DNA of 64,000 nt from Hygrophila difformis (taxonomy: Eukaryota > Streptophyta > Magnoliopsida > Lamiales > Acanthaceae). The DNA lies in NCBI GenBank assembly GCA_030278955.1, contig JAOANR010000009.1, positions 40,572,945-40,636,944 of the forward strand, in the 5' to 3' direction. The notes beneath the pieces were generated by a model. That model was not told the DNA's origin, ran no database searches, and was given only the letters and a program-made list of their open reading frames with translations. The position numbers and the translations under genes were made by a program. Below are positions 24,428-35,731 of the stretch, in pieces. Position 1 is the stretch's first letter. Each line of letters opens with the position of its first letter.

Positions 24428-24468
24428 CATCCTCACACTTAAGTTTAAACTAAAAGTTTAACTTAAGT
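24428..24468 (-). repeat. Second internal polypurine-like copy with hairpin in element C
   Basis: 'catcctcacactt' again leads into a hairpin (arms near 24437-24451 and 24455-24468, one bulged base). Confidence 0.7.
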
Positions 24469-25544
24469 GCATTGTATAAAGCAAACACATATCAACCTAG
24501 AATGTGGGATTTAAACAACTAAATGACCAATATATTTTATTTTAAAAGTTATAAGTTCTAAATTTCTTACAAATTTAAGAAAATCACTTTTTAGAACTTA
24601 AAACTTATTATTAAAAAGAACACATTTTTAAGCTATAAAAACTCCCTTTTTGTTAAAATTTTCAGATTTAATGCTTAAAGCTAACCAAATTAGCAAACTA
24701 TTTCTTATTAATGATTCAAATTAATGATCAAGAACTTTTAGTTTATTGTTTTAAATATCATAAGTTTGCCTTTTTAGTTAAAAATTCATAGGATGAGTTT
24801 TTATAATAGAAATGTTTTTTTTTTTTCATAAATTAGAAAAACATGAAGTTTCAAGCTTTAATGTTACCAAAAGTTATTAATGTAGATTAAAACAACATGG
24901 TTAACAATATTTATAGATCAACTTAAAAGATTAAACATGTTATTTTAACTCATTTTAAACAAATTTTCAGAATTCACAAGCTGTAATTTCAGTTTTTAGA
25001 ACACTGCAATCCTAAAAATTTGATAAATAATTTGAAACTTTTGAAGTTGAGCTTGAAAACATGTTCTAATACCATATTGTTCACTTCAACCTAACATTCA
25101 TGCACTTAAACCAAGTTTTAATCCCACATTCTAATAAACCCAAAATCAAAGCAACAACACAAATACCAACAATAATGCATTCCAAATCACAAAATTGGAC
25201 GGATTATTGAACTAGAATAGCTATACTTACCCCAAATTGAAGCTTTGAAGCACTTTAACAAGAAATCCCCAAATTTGAGAAGCTAGGGTTCTTGAGCCTC
25301 AATTTCAACTTCAATTATCGAGTACATTTCAGCTTCTACTTTCACCACATAACATGCAGTACTTAATTATTAAATTAGAAATATGGTGGGGCATATTTTA
25401 TTAACCAAAATTAAAAACCTAAACAATTAAGCATAACGTGACATAAAATGAAAATAAAAACATGCATAAACCATAAATATGATAATAAAGACAAACAAAA
25501 ACATATTATAATTATTTTTATTAATATTATTATTTTTATTTTTA

Positions 25545-25575
<31 letters not shown>

Positions 25576-27045
25576 TTTTGAACAGTGGTGGAAGGGAAAT
25601 TGAAGATGATGACTGCGGTTGTGAGATTCAACAGAGAGAGGACTGTGAAAGATAGAACAGGAGGGAGATGACTTATTTTATTATTATTATCTTTTATTTT
25701 TTTAATTTTATTTATTTATTTTTTTTAAGGTTTACATTAAATGGGTATGTTTTTAAGCCCAATTAGAAGATCTATGATTAAATTTGAGCTAATTGGAGAT
25801 GAATTAGAATCGACTTTTGTAAAAATTCAAGTTTGGCACAAACCCAACGATTCCATTTAATACTACATGTGGTGCTCAAACAAGTTTGTACGCATTATTA
25901 GTATGAAAGAAACCCAAAATGCCTTGTTTGTGCTACTTTCGGTGCTTAACTGAGTTTTTGAAAACCATTTACGAAGAGTGGCATCTAAATTCAGTTTTTG
26001 TACAGACTTTGTAGCAAAAATACATTGCGTGATTTGTTTAAATGAAACCTAATATTGCATCCATATTCCTATTCATCTGTTTAGTAAAACTACCCTAATT
26101 AGTTCTAATCATCCCCTATAAATATCTATGAAATTCTGTTCGTTTTCGTCAACCCCTCTATCAATTTATTTCAGCCTTTCTCCTATTCTACTTAAATCAC
26201 CACAAAAATTCTTTCAGTTATTGATCACTCTAATTCTTAAGAGTCACTCCAAAATTACATATAATGAAAATCATGCAAGAATCATTTTTATATATATTTT
26301 TTTTAGTTGTAAGTAAAACATATAAACTAAAATAAAAGAAAATCAAACATATTAAGCAAAAGACATAAATAACTATTGCTAAGCATGCAAAAGCAGTATG
26401 CGAACTCCCTTTCCTAATTAGCTTTCAAAGACAAATGCACCATTTTCTAAATTAAAGCTCTAAATGGTGGGTGCACTTCCATGATCCTGTCATTCATGAG
26501 TTATAAGGTCAAATTGCACATCTTTATACAACAATTTAAATAAAGGTAATGCAATCATAAGAAAATTATTGATTAACATTCTAATATATCAGCATTCCCT
26601 CAAAAAAAACTCATTAAAGTTGTAATGTTGTCAAGAAATGGAGTTTAATCTCAAACTTTAGCTCTAGCATCCGTTCTCAACACTTGATGTAATGCATTTA
26701 ATTAAAAGTAATCTAATTTATTGAGAAATACTTACCTCAAGTGTGGTGCTAATACCTTTAAATGAAGTGTAGGTGGCTTTTCAATCGAGGCTATCCACTT
26801 GAAATCCTCAATTGTATATGTTGTATACAACTCGCCGCCATCCTCACACTTGTTCTCTTGCAAATCTTCCTCTTTTTTAGATGAGAAACCCAATATTCTT
26901 TCAAATTTCAGGATCACACACTGATTTAGCTCGATGCCCTTGCACGACATAGAATAGCAAAAAGTTATAACAATATTTAAAAAGTAGAAATAACATAAAT
27001 ATATTCAAATGAACTTAAAACAACATAATTTTCACAATAATTCCC

Positions 27046-27062
27046 CGGCAACGGCGCCAAAA
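27046..27062 (-). other. Primer-binding site of element C, tRNA-Asp type
   Basis: The + strand reads ccccggcaacggcgcca, the 3' end of plant tRNA-Asp(GTC) including CCA as I know it. On the - strand it follows the 5' LTR after a few bases (AGTTTT), as a primer site should. Confidence 0.88.
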
Positions 27063-27065
27063 ACT

Positions 27066-29008
27066 TGATGGGTGATTTTCACCACTCATATTTTACCACA
27101 AGCGGATGGTTGTCATCAAGTAATAAAAACCGGTGAATACCGGGTCGAACCCAAGGGAATTCAGAATATTAATTCATTCTGGAGAAAACTTAGTCATTTT
27201 AAGTTCATTAATAATATATATTATATTTTGAAAAGAGTTTGTTTAATTCTAATGGTGATTAAATTAAAATGATAGCATTAAATTTAAAAATAAAGCAAGT
27301 TAAAAATTTAAAATAATAAAAATAAAGATAAGATATATGCTTGTAATGATTTAGGACATGTCATCTTTATATAAAAGTGAAATTGCATAATGATTTAGCA
27401 TTTTCCAATGTCTAAAAAGATCAATTTCAACAGATTTAATGATTTTATAAAGATTAAATATATGCCAATTTCCTAATTTTCATAATTTGTAAAAACAGAC
27501 TTCATGGAAGCAAATTAAATTATCTAACATTCTGCGATCATCAGTCTAGGCATAAATTTGAGTCTTTCCCAAGCATACAAATTTTCCTATTGTGATTAAA
27601 TGACACATTTCATTTCCCAAATCAGCGTGTACATGCCAAAATCTATTTTAATATGATTTATTCCCAAGACCGGTACTAAAATCTAATTTCCACTTTTTAT
27701 CTCCCGATTTAGCAAAGCAGAAATCATACAGATTAGATTCTAACATTTAATTATGCAGAATAGTGTAAATAATCTAATAAACATGGTAAAATATTGATAA
27801 AACATGGTAAAATGGATTTTAATACTAAATTTAGAATATGAACATATTAGGATATTGCCAGATTACTGTAAATGGAATAATCGAAAAGATCGATCAATTC
27901 TGAATTGCAGATTAATGGCATAGACATCAGATTAAAGAGAATACAGAATCATCGATTCATTTTATGCAGTAAAACAACAATCCTAATTCAAATTCTAACA
28001 TCATTACAGATTTATCCAGATTTAACATATAAACATCGATCATTATTATTGCTTCCATAAAAACATAGATTCGTACTTCAAAGTAATTCCGAACTCCCGT
28101 TCTAGAACACTTCTAACACGAAGAACATAGAAATCCATTTACAAACATGAAAACAACAGGAAATTATGTTTAAAAGCAAATCCTAAACATTACAAAGCGA
28201 GAAAAAGAAAAACAACACCTAGAATGCGAAGAACACAGTCAGAAAGACGTTCTGATCACTTCCTCCGGCATGCTTCGGTGTTATCGGCCTTCTTCTCCAA
28301 AGTTGCAGAGATGTATATGTCGAATTATGAGTCTGCTATCAGTCTGGAATGAAGAGAATGACGAAAAACGGGCTTTAAAACCGTGTTCGGGAGGTTAGAA
28401 AACCTCCAAACCGCGACTGTGGCGCCCAAAGTGGCGCTCAGGACCTGTTTTAGGCGCCGCGAAGAAGAGTCGGCGCATCCTGAAGCTTTTTCCACAATTT
28501 CAGCTTGCGGCGCATTTTGCGGCGCTCCGGAGGTGTTTTAGGCGCCGCCAAGAAGGTGCGGAGCATTCTGAAGCTTTTTCACCTCTGAAATTTTTCTAAG
28601 TGTTGATGCGGCGCATTTTGCGGCGCTCCGGAGTACTTTTATGCTCCGCCATGCCTGTGCGGTGCATTCTGGGAAGATTTCAAGTTTTTTTTTTTTTTTT
28701 TTGAATCTTGGCACATATCACATTAGATATTCCTTATTTTCCAAAATAAAACTTTCAAACATCGCTCTTCATCATTTAAATGCCTGAAACAATATTGCAA
28801 TGCATTAGGTTTGCCAAAGTCTTATTAAAAACACATAAAAACATGGTAAATTTAACCTCAATAAGCCAAATCTAACCATGATCACTTGAAAAATAAAAAC
28901 ACATGAAATACACCTAAAAGTGAAATGAATTAAGGTAAAATGCACTAATTTTGGACATATTTTAGTATAATTTAAGCTCATTTAAATGTGGTTTCACAGG
29001 GTGCATCA
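27066..29008 (-). repeat. 5' LTR of element C (sense on minus strand)
   Basis: Copy of 20418-22361, differing by one substitution seen near 27332 and one T in the homopolymer at about 28685. GCGGG follows at 29009. Confidence 0.92.
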
Positions 29009-29013
29009 GCGGG

Positions 29014-29115
29014 CCAAGCGTCGCCTCTTCGCGGACCAAGCGCTGCCTTTCGTTTTCGATTACCCAGTCGTTCGTTCACCCTTTCTCCGGCCATTTTATT
29101 GAAACTCTTGCGAAA
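29014..29115 (+). other. Presumed 5' leader, right part
   Basis: It continues the leader interrupted by element C at 20417. It has another CGGACCAAG copy and a pyrimidine-rich stretch before the ATG at 29116. Confidence 0.4.
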
Positions 29116-29268
29116 ATGGATGATGCGAATGTGGGAGCCGTTTCAAGCGGAATGGAATTGGTGCCTTTGGATGCTGCGTTCTTCGAAGGCCTGCCGAAAA
29201 ATGTCCCGCCGGCACCGTCGCCGGCACCGCCGGAAATTCCGGCCCCGTCCGGCCATGACCCAGTCCGG
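29116..29268 (+). CDS. Exon 1: acidic, proline-rich N-terminus
   Basis: 51 codons begin MDDANVGAVSSGMELVPL and end in a Pro/Ala-rich stretch. The frame ends in phase 0 at a strong donor (CGG|GTAAGT, 29269). The base composition is GC-rich and unlike the surrounding AT-rich repeats, matching the downstream exons. The residues show no known domain. The next phase-0 exon lies at 41110 beyond element D. It could instead be the start of an unrelated gene. Confidence 0.55.
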
Positions 29269-29557
29269 GTAAGTTCACATTTTGGGAAATTCCAATTACT
29301 TGCATTGTGATGCTTTGCTTGGATTTAAATTTGTGCTTCATGCTTGCCAAGTTGGTTAATTTTTAAATGTCTATGCTATTGTGTTATATGATATAACCGT
29401 TAGAGTATTTGTTGGATTGTATGCATGAATTGTTGAATCTGCCTATTAATTTTAATTCGTGTCTTAATTATTTGCTCATATGATTTTATGTTGGTATTAG
29501 ATTTTTGAAATTATGATAAGTGTGATGGGGCACCAATTTTGAATTCTTTAGTGAGAT
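29269..29557 (+). other. Intron 1, left part
   Basis: T-rich intron-like sequence after the GTAAGT donor, up to the insertion of element D. Nothing else is seen. Confidence 0.5.
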
Positions 29558-32500
29558 TGTAATATCCCACTCAATTATTAATGGATTAAAACAATATTTG
29601 GGCTTAGATTAATTGGTGATTGCACTTATGTGGGATAAGTCACAATTTTGAAGCAAGCCCTATGTGATGATTTTATTGTAATAGATTGAGGATCAATTTA
29701 TAAATTAGATATTGCATAATAGCCCTTTGACTCCAAAATGGGAGAAGTTGGGGATTTTGTCCTATTCTCTGCATCAATTACGGGAAATTGGATTTGGGGA
29801 ATTCCTTCTTCTCATTTCAAAAGAGAAAACCCGTCACTTGGAGATATCAAATTAGGGATTTTGAAAGCTCCAAATCGCAGCCATGGAGTGAGGAATTAGA
29901 GCCACCGATTCCAAAGATCAAAGAAGATGAGAAGCTTGATGGTGATGGGCAACTACTTTCTTCCTCTTCCTCCTTATTTCTCGTCCTTCTCAATTTTTTT
30001 CTTTTCTCCATTTTTGTCGGAACTGGAGGTCGGGGCGCAGCTGTGTCTTTGCCTTGAGGGCGGCGAACAGAGATGACGAGGGAGGTGCGACGTTAGAGGT
30101 GGAGATGTCGCCGGTGGCTGCGGACTGTTGCTCATTGCAGCGCTGCCGCTGCTGTTGAGCCGAGGTTGTGGTGTCTCTGTCGTGTGGTGGTTGTGGCCTG
30201 GAGACGGTGGCGGTTGGAGGTGACCAGGCGGCGGCTGGCGGTCTTGATGGCAGTGGTGTAGCCGGGCATCAGTGTGGGGTAAGTGATGGCTTTCCCTAGT
30301 TTAAATCTTGAATGTTGGAATTCAAATGTTCAATGTGGTTTGTTAGATTTATTAAGAGTTTGTTGGGTGTTTGGAATTCTAAAGTTTCATAGATTTTTAT
30401 TAGGCATTTTATATTGAAGATTGTAATTGGTTTTATGAATTGTTGAGAGATGTGGATTTAATTCCTATGGGTCTTGATATGCTACTTTGAAGTGTTAGAG
30501 GATGATCTTGTATAAATAGATTTGATTGTTATATATTTATATATAGACTATTTAAGAATTATGTGCTTGGATAGTTGATTTTGGTTGTATTGTGGGTAAT
30601 TCTTGAATGAACAAGATGGTTGGAATCCTTAATTGAATTGTGTATTTGCTCACATATGTTAGAATTGGTAGTTTGAGATTTAATTGGATTCTTAAATTAT
30701 GAAGTTGAATAAATTGAGGGAAATGATGGGTTGTAATATTTGGTTGGGTAAGAAGAAATTGTTAAATGGATTTTTGGTGCAATGTTTGAATATGTTAGTG
30801 AAGTAGAATTGGAGGTTAAATGTGATATTGTGAATTATTTTGAAGTAAATAAGTGGATTTTGAGTGTTGTTAGCTTGGCTAATGTTGGAAATTGTTATTA
30901 GAATTATAAAGAAGTGTTGGAGGTGATCCTTGAAGATGATTCATAAATATTGAGGATGTTGAGTTGATTAGGAGATTGATGAATGTTTAATTATTTTGAG
31001 TTTCCGAATAAATTGGACCATGGTTTAAATCTTCATTTGGTAATGACTTGGTTTTTGGTATGAGATTTGGATTTGTTAGAGTGAACATGATTACTGAGAA
31101 ATGGAATAATGGTTATTGTTTATTTAAATGTTTAAGGATCTTGAGTTTGGGAAAAATTTAAGCTGAAATTGGTATTCTATCAATTGTGGACCTCTATATA
31201 GTGATAAAGTTTGAAGTTAAATTTTAGTATCTCATTTTATGGTTTTGGCTAAGTCTTGATTTATTTGGTATGGTTGTGAAATAGATTCTTTATGGATTGG
31301 TTGCCTTGATGAATTGGTGATGGTCTGTGAGATTGTGGAAATGGATTGAAGGTGGATATTGGTGTTGGAGAAAGAGGGGGATAGTGGTATTTGAGTATAG
31401 AATTATTTTAATTCTTGTGATGATATTCAGTTGTAGGAGACAACCGTGAGCTGGTAATGGAGCTAGCCTTTGGAAGGTTGAAGACTTAACAAGAAGGAAG
31501 CTTTAAAAGATCAATATAAAAGGCAAGGGTTATGCTTGCATTATTATGATTGGATGCTTCTTGGATTACCATATCACTTAGAGGGTGATGAATGCTTATT
31601 CGTTTATTATTATTGAATTCCTAGCTCTAATTGATTAATTATGAATCTCTTGCCATGATTTAAAATATGGGAGCAATTATATTACTCAAGAAGGCTGTTG
31701 ATATATTGTTATGATTTCTCCAAATGTTATTGATAAATCTTGGAATGATCATTAGCCATGGGGTTATTGAATATCTTGGAGGAATTGTTAAATCGTGATA
31801 TTGTTAATTATTCATTGATTATTGAATTGTAACGTTAGTGCCTTAGCCTAGGGGCTATGTATTGAATTCTTTATATGTTGAGAGAATCGAACCTAGCGAT
31901 TAGGTGCTTGAACATCATTGTATAATTGTCACATGCATGTTATTGCATTGGAATTGACGGTTATTAACCCGATGGGTTTTTATGATATTTATGATTGATC
32001 GAGCAGCCTTCGCAGGTGTTGTTGAGTCCCGATGGCCCTGCGGGGTGGATTATTGGCTGTTATGCCTGTTATTGGGTGTGATGCCTGTTGGCCCTGCGGG
32101 GTGTATTATTGGCTGTTATGCCTGTTGGCCCGATGGGGCGAGATATGATATTCAGCTGCAGGTGGCGTGATTGCGGATCTCTGCGGGGATGGTGTATGTT
32201 ACCCTGTAACGGGTTGGAGTTGATGATATCCTCACCTGTGGGTTCATACCGCCTGGGTTTTTAGGTTGCCGGCTAGGCATATTCATTACATTTGCATATA
32301 GGGTAGACAGGTGTATGTTAGGCCATGCATCACTTGCATAAGTTGTATGTTTGTGGTTGAAGCACCGGTATGGGACGGTGTGATGTTTTATTTATGTCAT
32401 TTGTATGTTGTGGTTGAAGCACCGGTATGGGACGGTGTGATGTTCTTTCTGCTTTATTTATATTCTGTTTTAGTTATATTTTGTTTTATTTATATTCTGC

Positions 32501-33077
32501 TTATTCTTAACTGCTCCCCCTTAATTCCCCTGCACGTATATCCCTTGCTCAGTACGTTGTACTGATTCCTTGCATTGTTTATTTTATAGATCCTGCTGAA
32601 GGCGCTGGAGCATGAATCGGGTTGGGTTTTGAGAGATCACATAGATATGATATTATGTCGCATTTTCTTTTATGTGTGTGATATATTTATTATTAATTGT
32701 TGGTATTTGGTATTCTGCTAGTTGAGGCCAGTGAGCCGAGGATTTACATTCTATTGTTGGCCTGTGGCCATGTGTTATTTACGAATTTGGGTCGGTAGTC
32801 CTTTATTTAAGATAATTGACTTGTTGCCTGATTTCGATTCATGAGGCTTGTAGCCTGGATATTATGTTAGATAACTATATGAAATTTATGTTGAGACTTA
32901 TTATATGTCTGTGTTTTAATTGTTTTAGCTTCCGCATTTAATTGGTTAATCAGATAATCACTATAGGTTTGTGCTCAACCTTGTACTAGTTGTTCTAAGT
33001 TAGCTGGCCACTAGTTTAGGATAGTTAGTACGGTGGTAATGCTTCCGAAATCAAGTTTGAATATTCGGGGCGTTACA
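29558..33077 (+). repeat. 5' LTR of element D
   Basis: TATAAATA occurs at 30511-30518 and a donor-like GTAAGTGA at 30279. Tandem repeats lie at 32025-32140 (ggccctgcggggtg units) and 32343-32444 (58-bp units). A CAGTAC/GTACTG stem-loop at 32550-32564 is followed by a T-rich run and AG at 32589. The last bases are GGGGCGTTACA. The ORF at 29788-30057 lies in LTR sequence and is not credited as a gene. Confidence 0.9.
32343..32444 (+). repeat. 58-bp direct repeat in LTR D
   Basis: 'gtggttgaagcaccggtatg' with flanks occurs twice; the pair is repeated near 38637-38735 in the 3' LTR. The TACCGGTGC-rich core sits just upstream of the LTR stem-loop. Confidence 0.88.
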
Positions 33078-35731
33078 GAGTGGTATCAGAGCCTGTCTGC
33101 TCTATTATCTTGTTAAAACATGTGTAGACATAGGTGGTGAGCTGTGTGTGGGATACATATAGCATAGAATTGCATATTTATTTTTCTGTTATTTCTGCGC
33201 ATATCAGGTTAACTCACAGTCGGGGAACTGTGCAGGAACCATGGTACTCCAGTCAGGATTCTTGTTATCTCACAGTCACTGAGGACTGTGACTGACTTTT
33301 GGTTAACTATTTAATTTTGTCGTTTATATATATACTGCTTTTGAATGATTGGTGATTTCTGCTAACATTGTTTGTTAATGTTGCGATTAAGATCAACTCA
33401 CTTCTGAGATGAAAGGTTGGCTCTTAGGATCCGGGTTATTCGAATGGTGTTCCAAGCGTAAGCAATATTGTGGGTGGTATCCAGATGGGTTCGAAGTACC
33501 CCAGAGTGTGAGATGGATTAGCAAGTCTCCTTGGGGGGGGGGGGGGGGTAACAAATTAAGGTGACATCAATATGAGCATATTGTTTTGCATACTAAAGAT
33601 GATGGGAACTCATGTAGTCTATGCCAGTGAGGGTATAGTAGGGTTAATTAGACAATTTAATTGTGTGTCGTGACACAGAATTGACTATGGGTTCAAGCTG
33701 TAAAACGTGAGATTATTATTCGAGGCATTGGATGCTTGTCTCGTATACAACGCATGGGTGGCTGTTCTACATGAACGTAATGGTACGACATGGGGTTGAC
33801 ATAGCATATGGGGGCAAGGCTGATCTAAGAGTGCTTGCCAAGTATGTTGTCTGTATGTGATGGTGACATTTTTTTTTATATACTAGATACGTTTTAGTAG
33901 GGATGGTAATTCTGATACCTTTGGTGTTTCTCTTTGACTCTCTGATTGAGAGGCAAATCGGTTCCCTGCTATGGGAATTATTTTGCTGCGAATCTTCCTA
34001 AAATTGTTGTGTTTGACTCTGGAATCTCACTTTCAATCGAGGTTCAAAATTTCATTTGTAAGCATGAGGTAGGACTGTGGGCGCCCTACCACATGCTAGT
34101 CTCTACCTTTGGGCGACATATATAATTAATATATATATGTGTAAGTAATCATATGCGACAAAATGTTGTGTTGTGCATCGAGGGTCGTGAGTTCAAGGTG
34201 ACCTAGTGGTCTTTGGCCTGGTTGATTTTGATGTGATATTGAACATGTATTGGCTGATTTGCCATCATGTTGTGACCATTTGGGCTAATTCTAATGCGTT
34301 AGGTGAGTATGTGTTTTATGGCTTAGTTTTGATCCACCTGCTATTAGAGTGGTTTTTGTTTATGTTTTATATGATTTGATATGCCGGGGGTTATTCTATT
34401 TCCCTGTGGAAATTAGGGATCTTCAAGCTGCTTTGAGTGTCCTGGTTATATATCTGATTTCGGGGATGTCTTCCCGACAAAGATTCCAAATCTCCCATCT
34501 GCTCGGGAGATTGACTTTACTATTGAGTTGGTACCTGATGCAGCTCGTGTTTCTAAGGCTTTTACAGAATCTCTTGCTGAGTCAAATGAGTTGAATGAAT
34601 CGTTGAATGAGTTAACTTTCAGGGATATATTCAGCCGAGCAGCTCGCCTTAGGGAGCTCCAATGTTGTTTGTTAAGAAGAAGGATGGTTTGATAAGGATG
34701 TGTACTGACTGACTTAAGAGGGTTAAACTGGATCACGGTAAAGAACAAGTACCCTTTATCTCGAATTGATGATTTGTTTGATCAGTTGAGAGAGGTTAGC
34801 ATGTTCCACAAGATTGATTTGAGGACAGGCTACAATCAGATGGGGGTGGCGAAGGCTGATAGGCCTAAGATAATTTTCAGGACTCGCTATGGACACTTTG
34901 AACTTACGGTCATACCTTTCGGTTTGACTAATGAACCAGCGATCGTCATGGATCTTATGTAGGGTATCACGTTCCTTGCTGCATGTGTGTGAGCTTGTGT
35001 TCATAGATGATTTCCTGGTTTAAACACTGACTAGTGAGTCACACAAGAGCCTCTTGAGAATGGTGTTCAATATACTGCGGGAGCATAAGTTGTATGTTAA
35101 GCTCTCCAAGTGTAAGTTGTGGTTGAAGAATGTGTCATCTCTGGGGCACATTTTTTCGGGCATAAATATATATGTGGACTCTGCAAAGGTTGAAGATGTA
35201 TTGAATGGCATGCCCCAAAGAATGTTGGTGAGATCCGGAGTTCCCTAGATTTAGTTGGCTACTACCGCAGATTCATTGAGGAATTCTCTAGCAATGCTAA
35301 GCCATTGACCAGACTGTTGAAGTAAAGATTCTTTTACAATGACCGATGTGCGAGTATCTGTTTGGCAATGTTTAAGAATTTATCAGAAAGGAAGTGTAGA
35401 ATCCCTCGAACAAGACAAATTGAAGAAGAGACTGTAAATAAATAAAAGGTTATGTAATCCTAAGGAGGTAAAATGTGAAATTGCAGTAAGATTGGGTCTA
35501 ATTTGAGTATTTCATATATTTGAAGTCACTGATGAGTTTTTCATTGTAAGACACACCAGATGGTAGAATCACAATGGTCCCAACATGGGGATTAAAGATA
35601 TGATGTAAGGGACCACAAGAAGCATGTGGGAAATGTGTCTAGAGTTGGATTTCACTCCAATTCAGTGTAGATAACTAATTGATCCATACCCTTATGTCAT
35701 TCGGGGACGAATGGTTCTAAGGGGGAGGGAA
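33078..35731 (+). pseudogene. pol: Protease-RT remnants of element D
   Basis: The primer site TGGTATCAGAGCC is at 33081-33093. A protease trace is seen near 34008 (VFDSGIS) and 34220-34260 (FDVILNMYWL). Linker and RT follow from about 34455 (DVFP...FTIELVP) and 34665 (FVKKKDG), through RT palm sequence at 34774-34962 and an FIDDFLV active-site box near 34999, to thumb-like sequence (YYRRFIEEFSSNAKPLTRLLK) ending about 35325. Frame changes and stops occur throughout. No Gag, RNase H or integrase could be found; 35330-35690 has no homology I recognise. A run of 16 G lies at 33533-33548. Confidence 0.82.
35698..35731 (+). promoter_or_regulatory. GGGA-loop hairpin and polypurine tract of element D
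   Basis: The stem CATTCG/CGAATG encloses GGGA (35698-35713), followed by aagggggagggaa up to the LTR at 35732. Confidence 0.85.

Larger units (their letters stand above)
22362..27065 (-). other. Internal region of element C, noncoding
   Basis: Very AT-rich with no coding frame. The motif AAGTGTGAGGATG (- strand) occurs four times: 22363, 23852, 24428 and 26839, two of them next to long hairpins. T-rich low complexity lies at 22825-22935, a TTA microsatellite at 25540-25575, and a primer site at 27046-27062. Length and lack of ORFs fit a LARD. Confidence 0.8.
20418..29008 (-). mobile_element. Element C: non-coding Athila/Tat-like LARD
   Basis: Direct LTRs of 1944 and 1943 bp (20418-22361 and 27066-29008) start TGATGG and end GCATCA in + orientation and are flanked by GCGGG at 20413-20417 and 29009-29013. 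The primer site sits beside the right copy on the - strand, so the element reads right to left. The 4.7-kb inside has no ORF with recognisable Gag or Pol. The LTRs are almost identical by eye, so insertion is recent. The primer type and the AAGTGTGAGGATG purine tract fit the Athila/Tat branch and differ from the other elements here. Confidence 0.9.

Noticed and set aside
27043..27062. Possible tRNA-Asp gene
   Set aside because: Only the 3' end including CCA is present; this is a primer-binding site next to an LTR, not a tRNA gene.
29788..30057. 89-codon ORF in LTR D
   Set aside because: Same sequence in both LTRs with a frame change in the other copy (35962-36333); start is not ATG.
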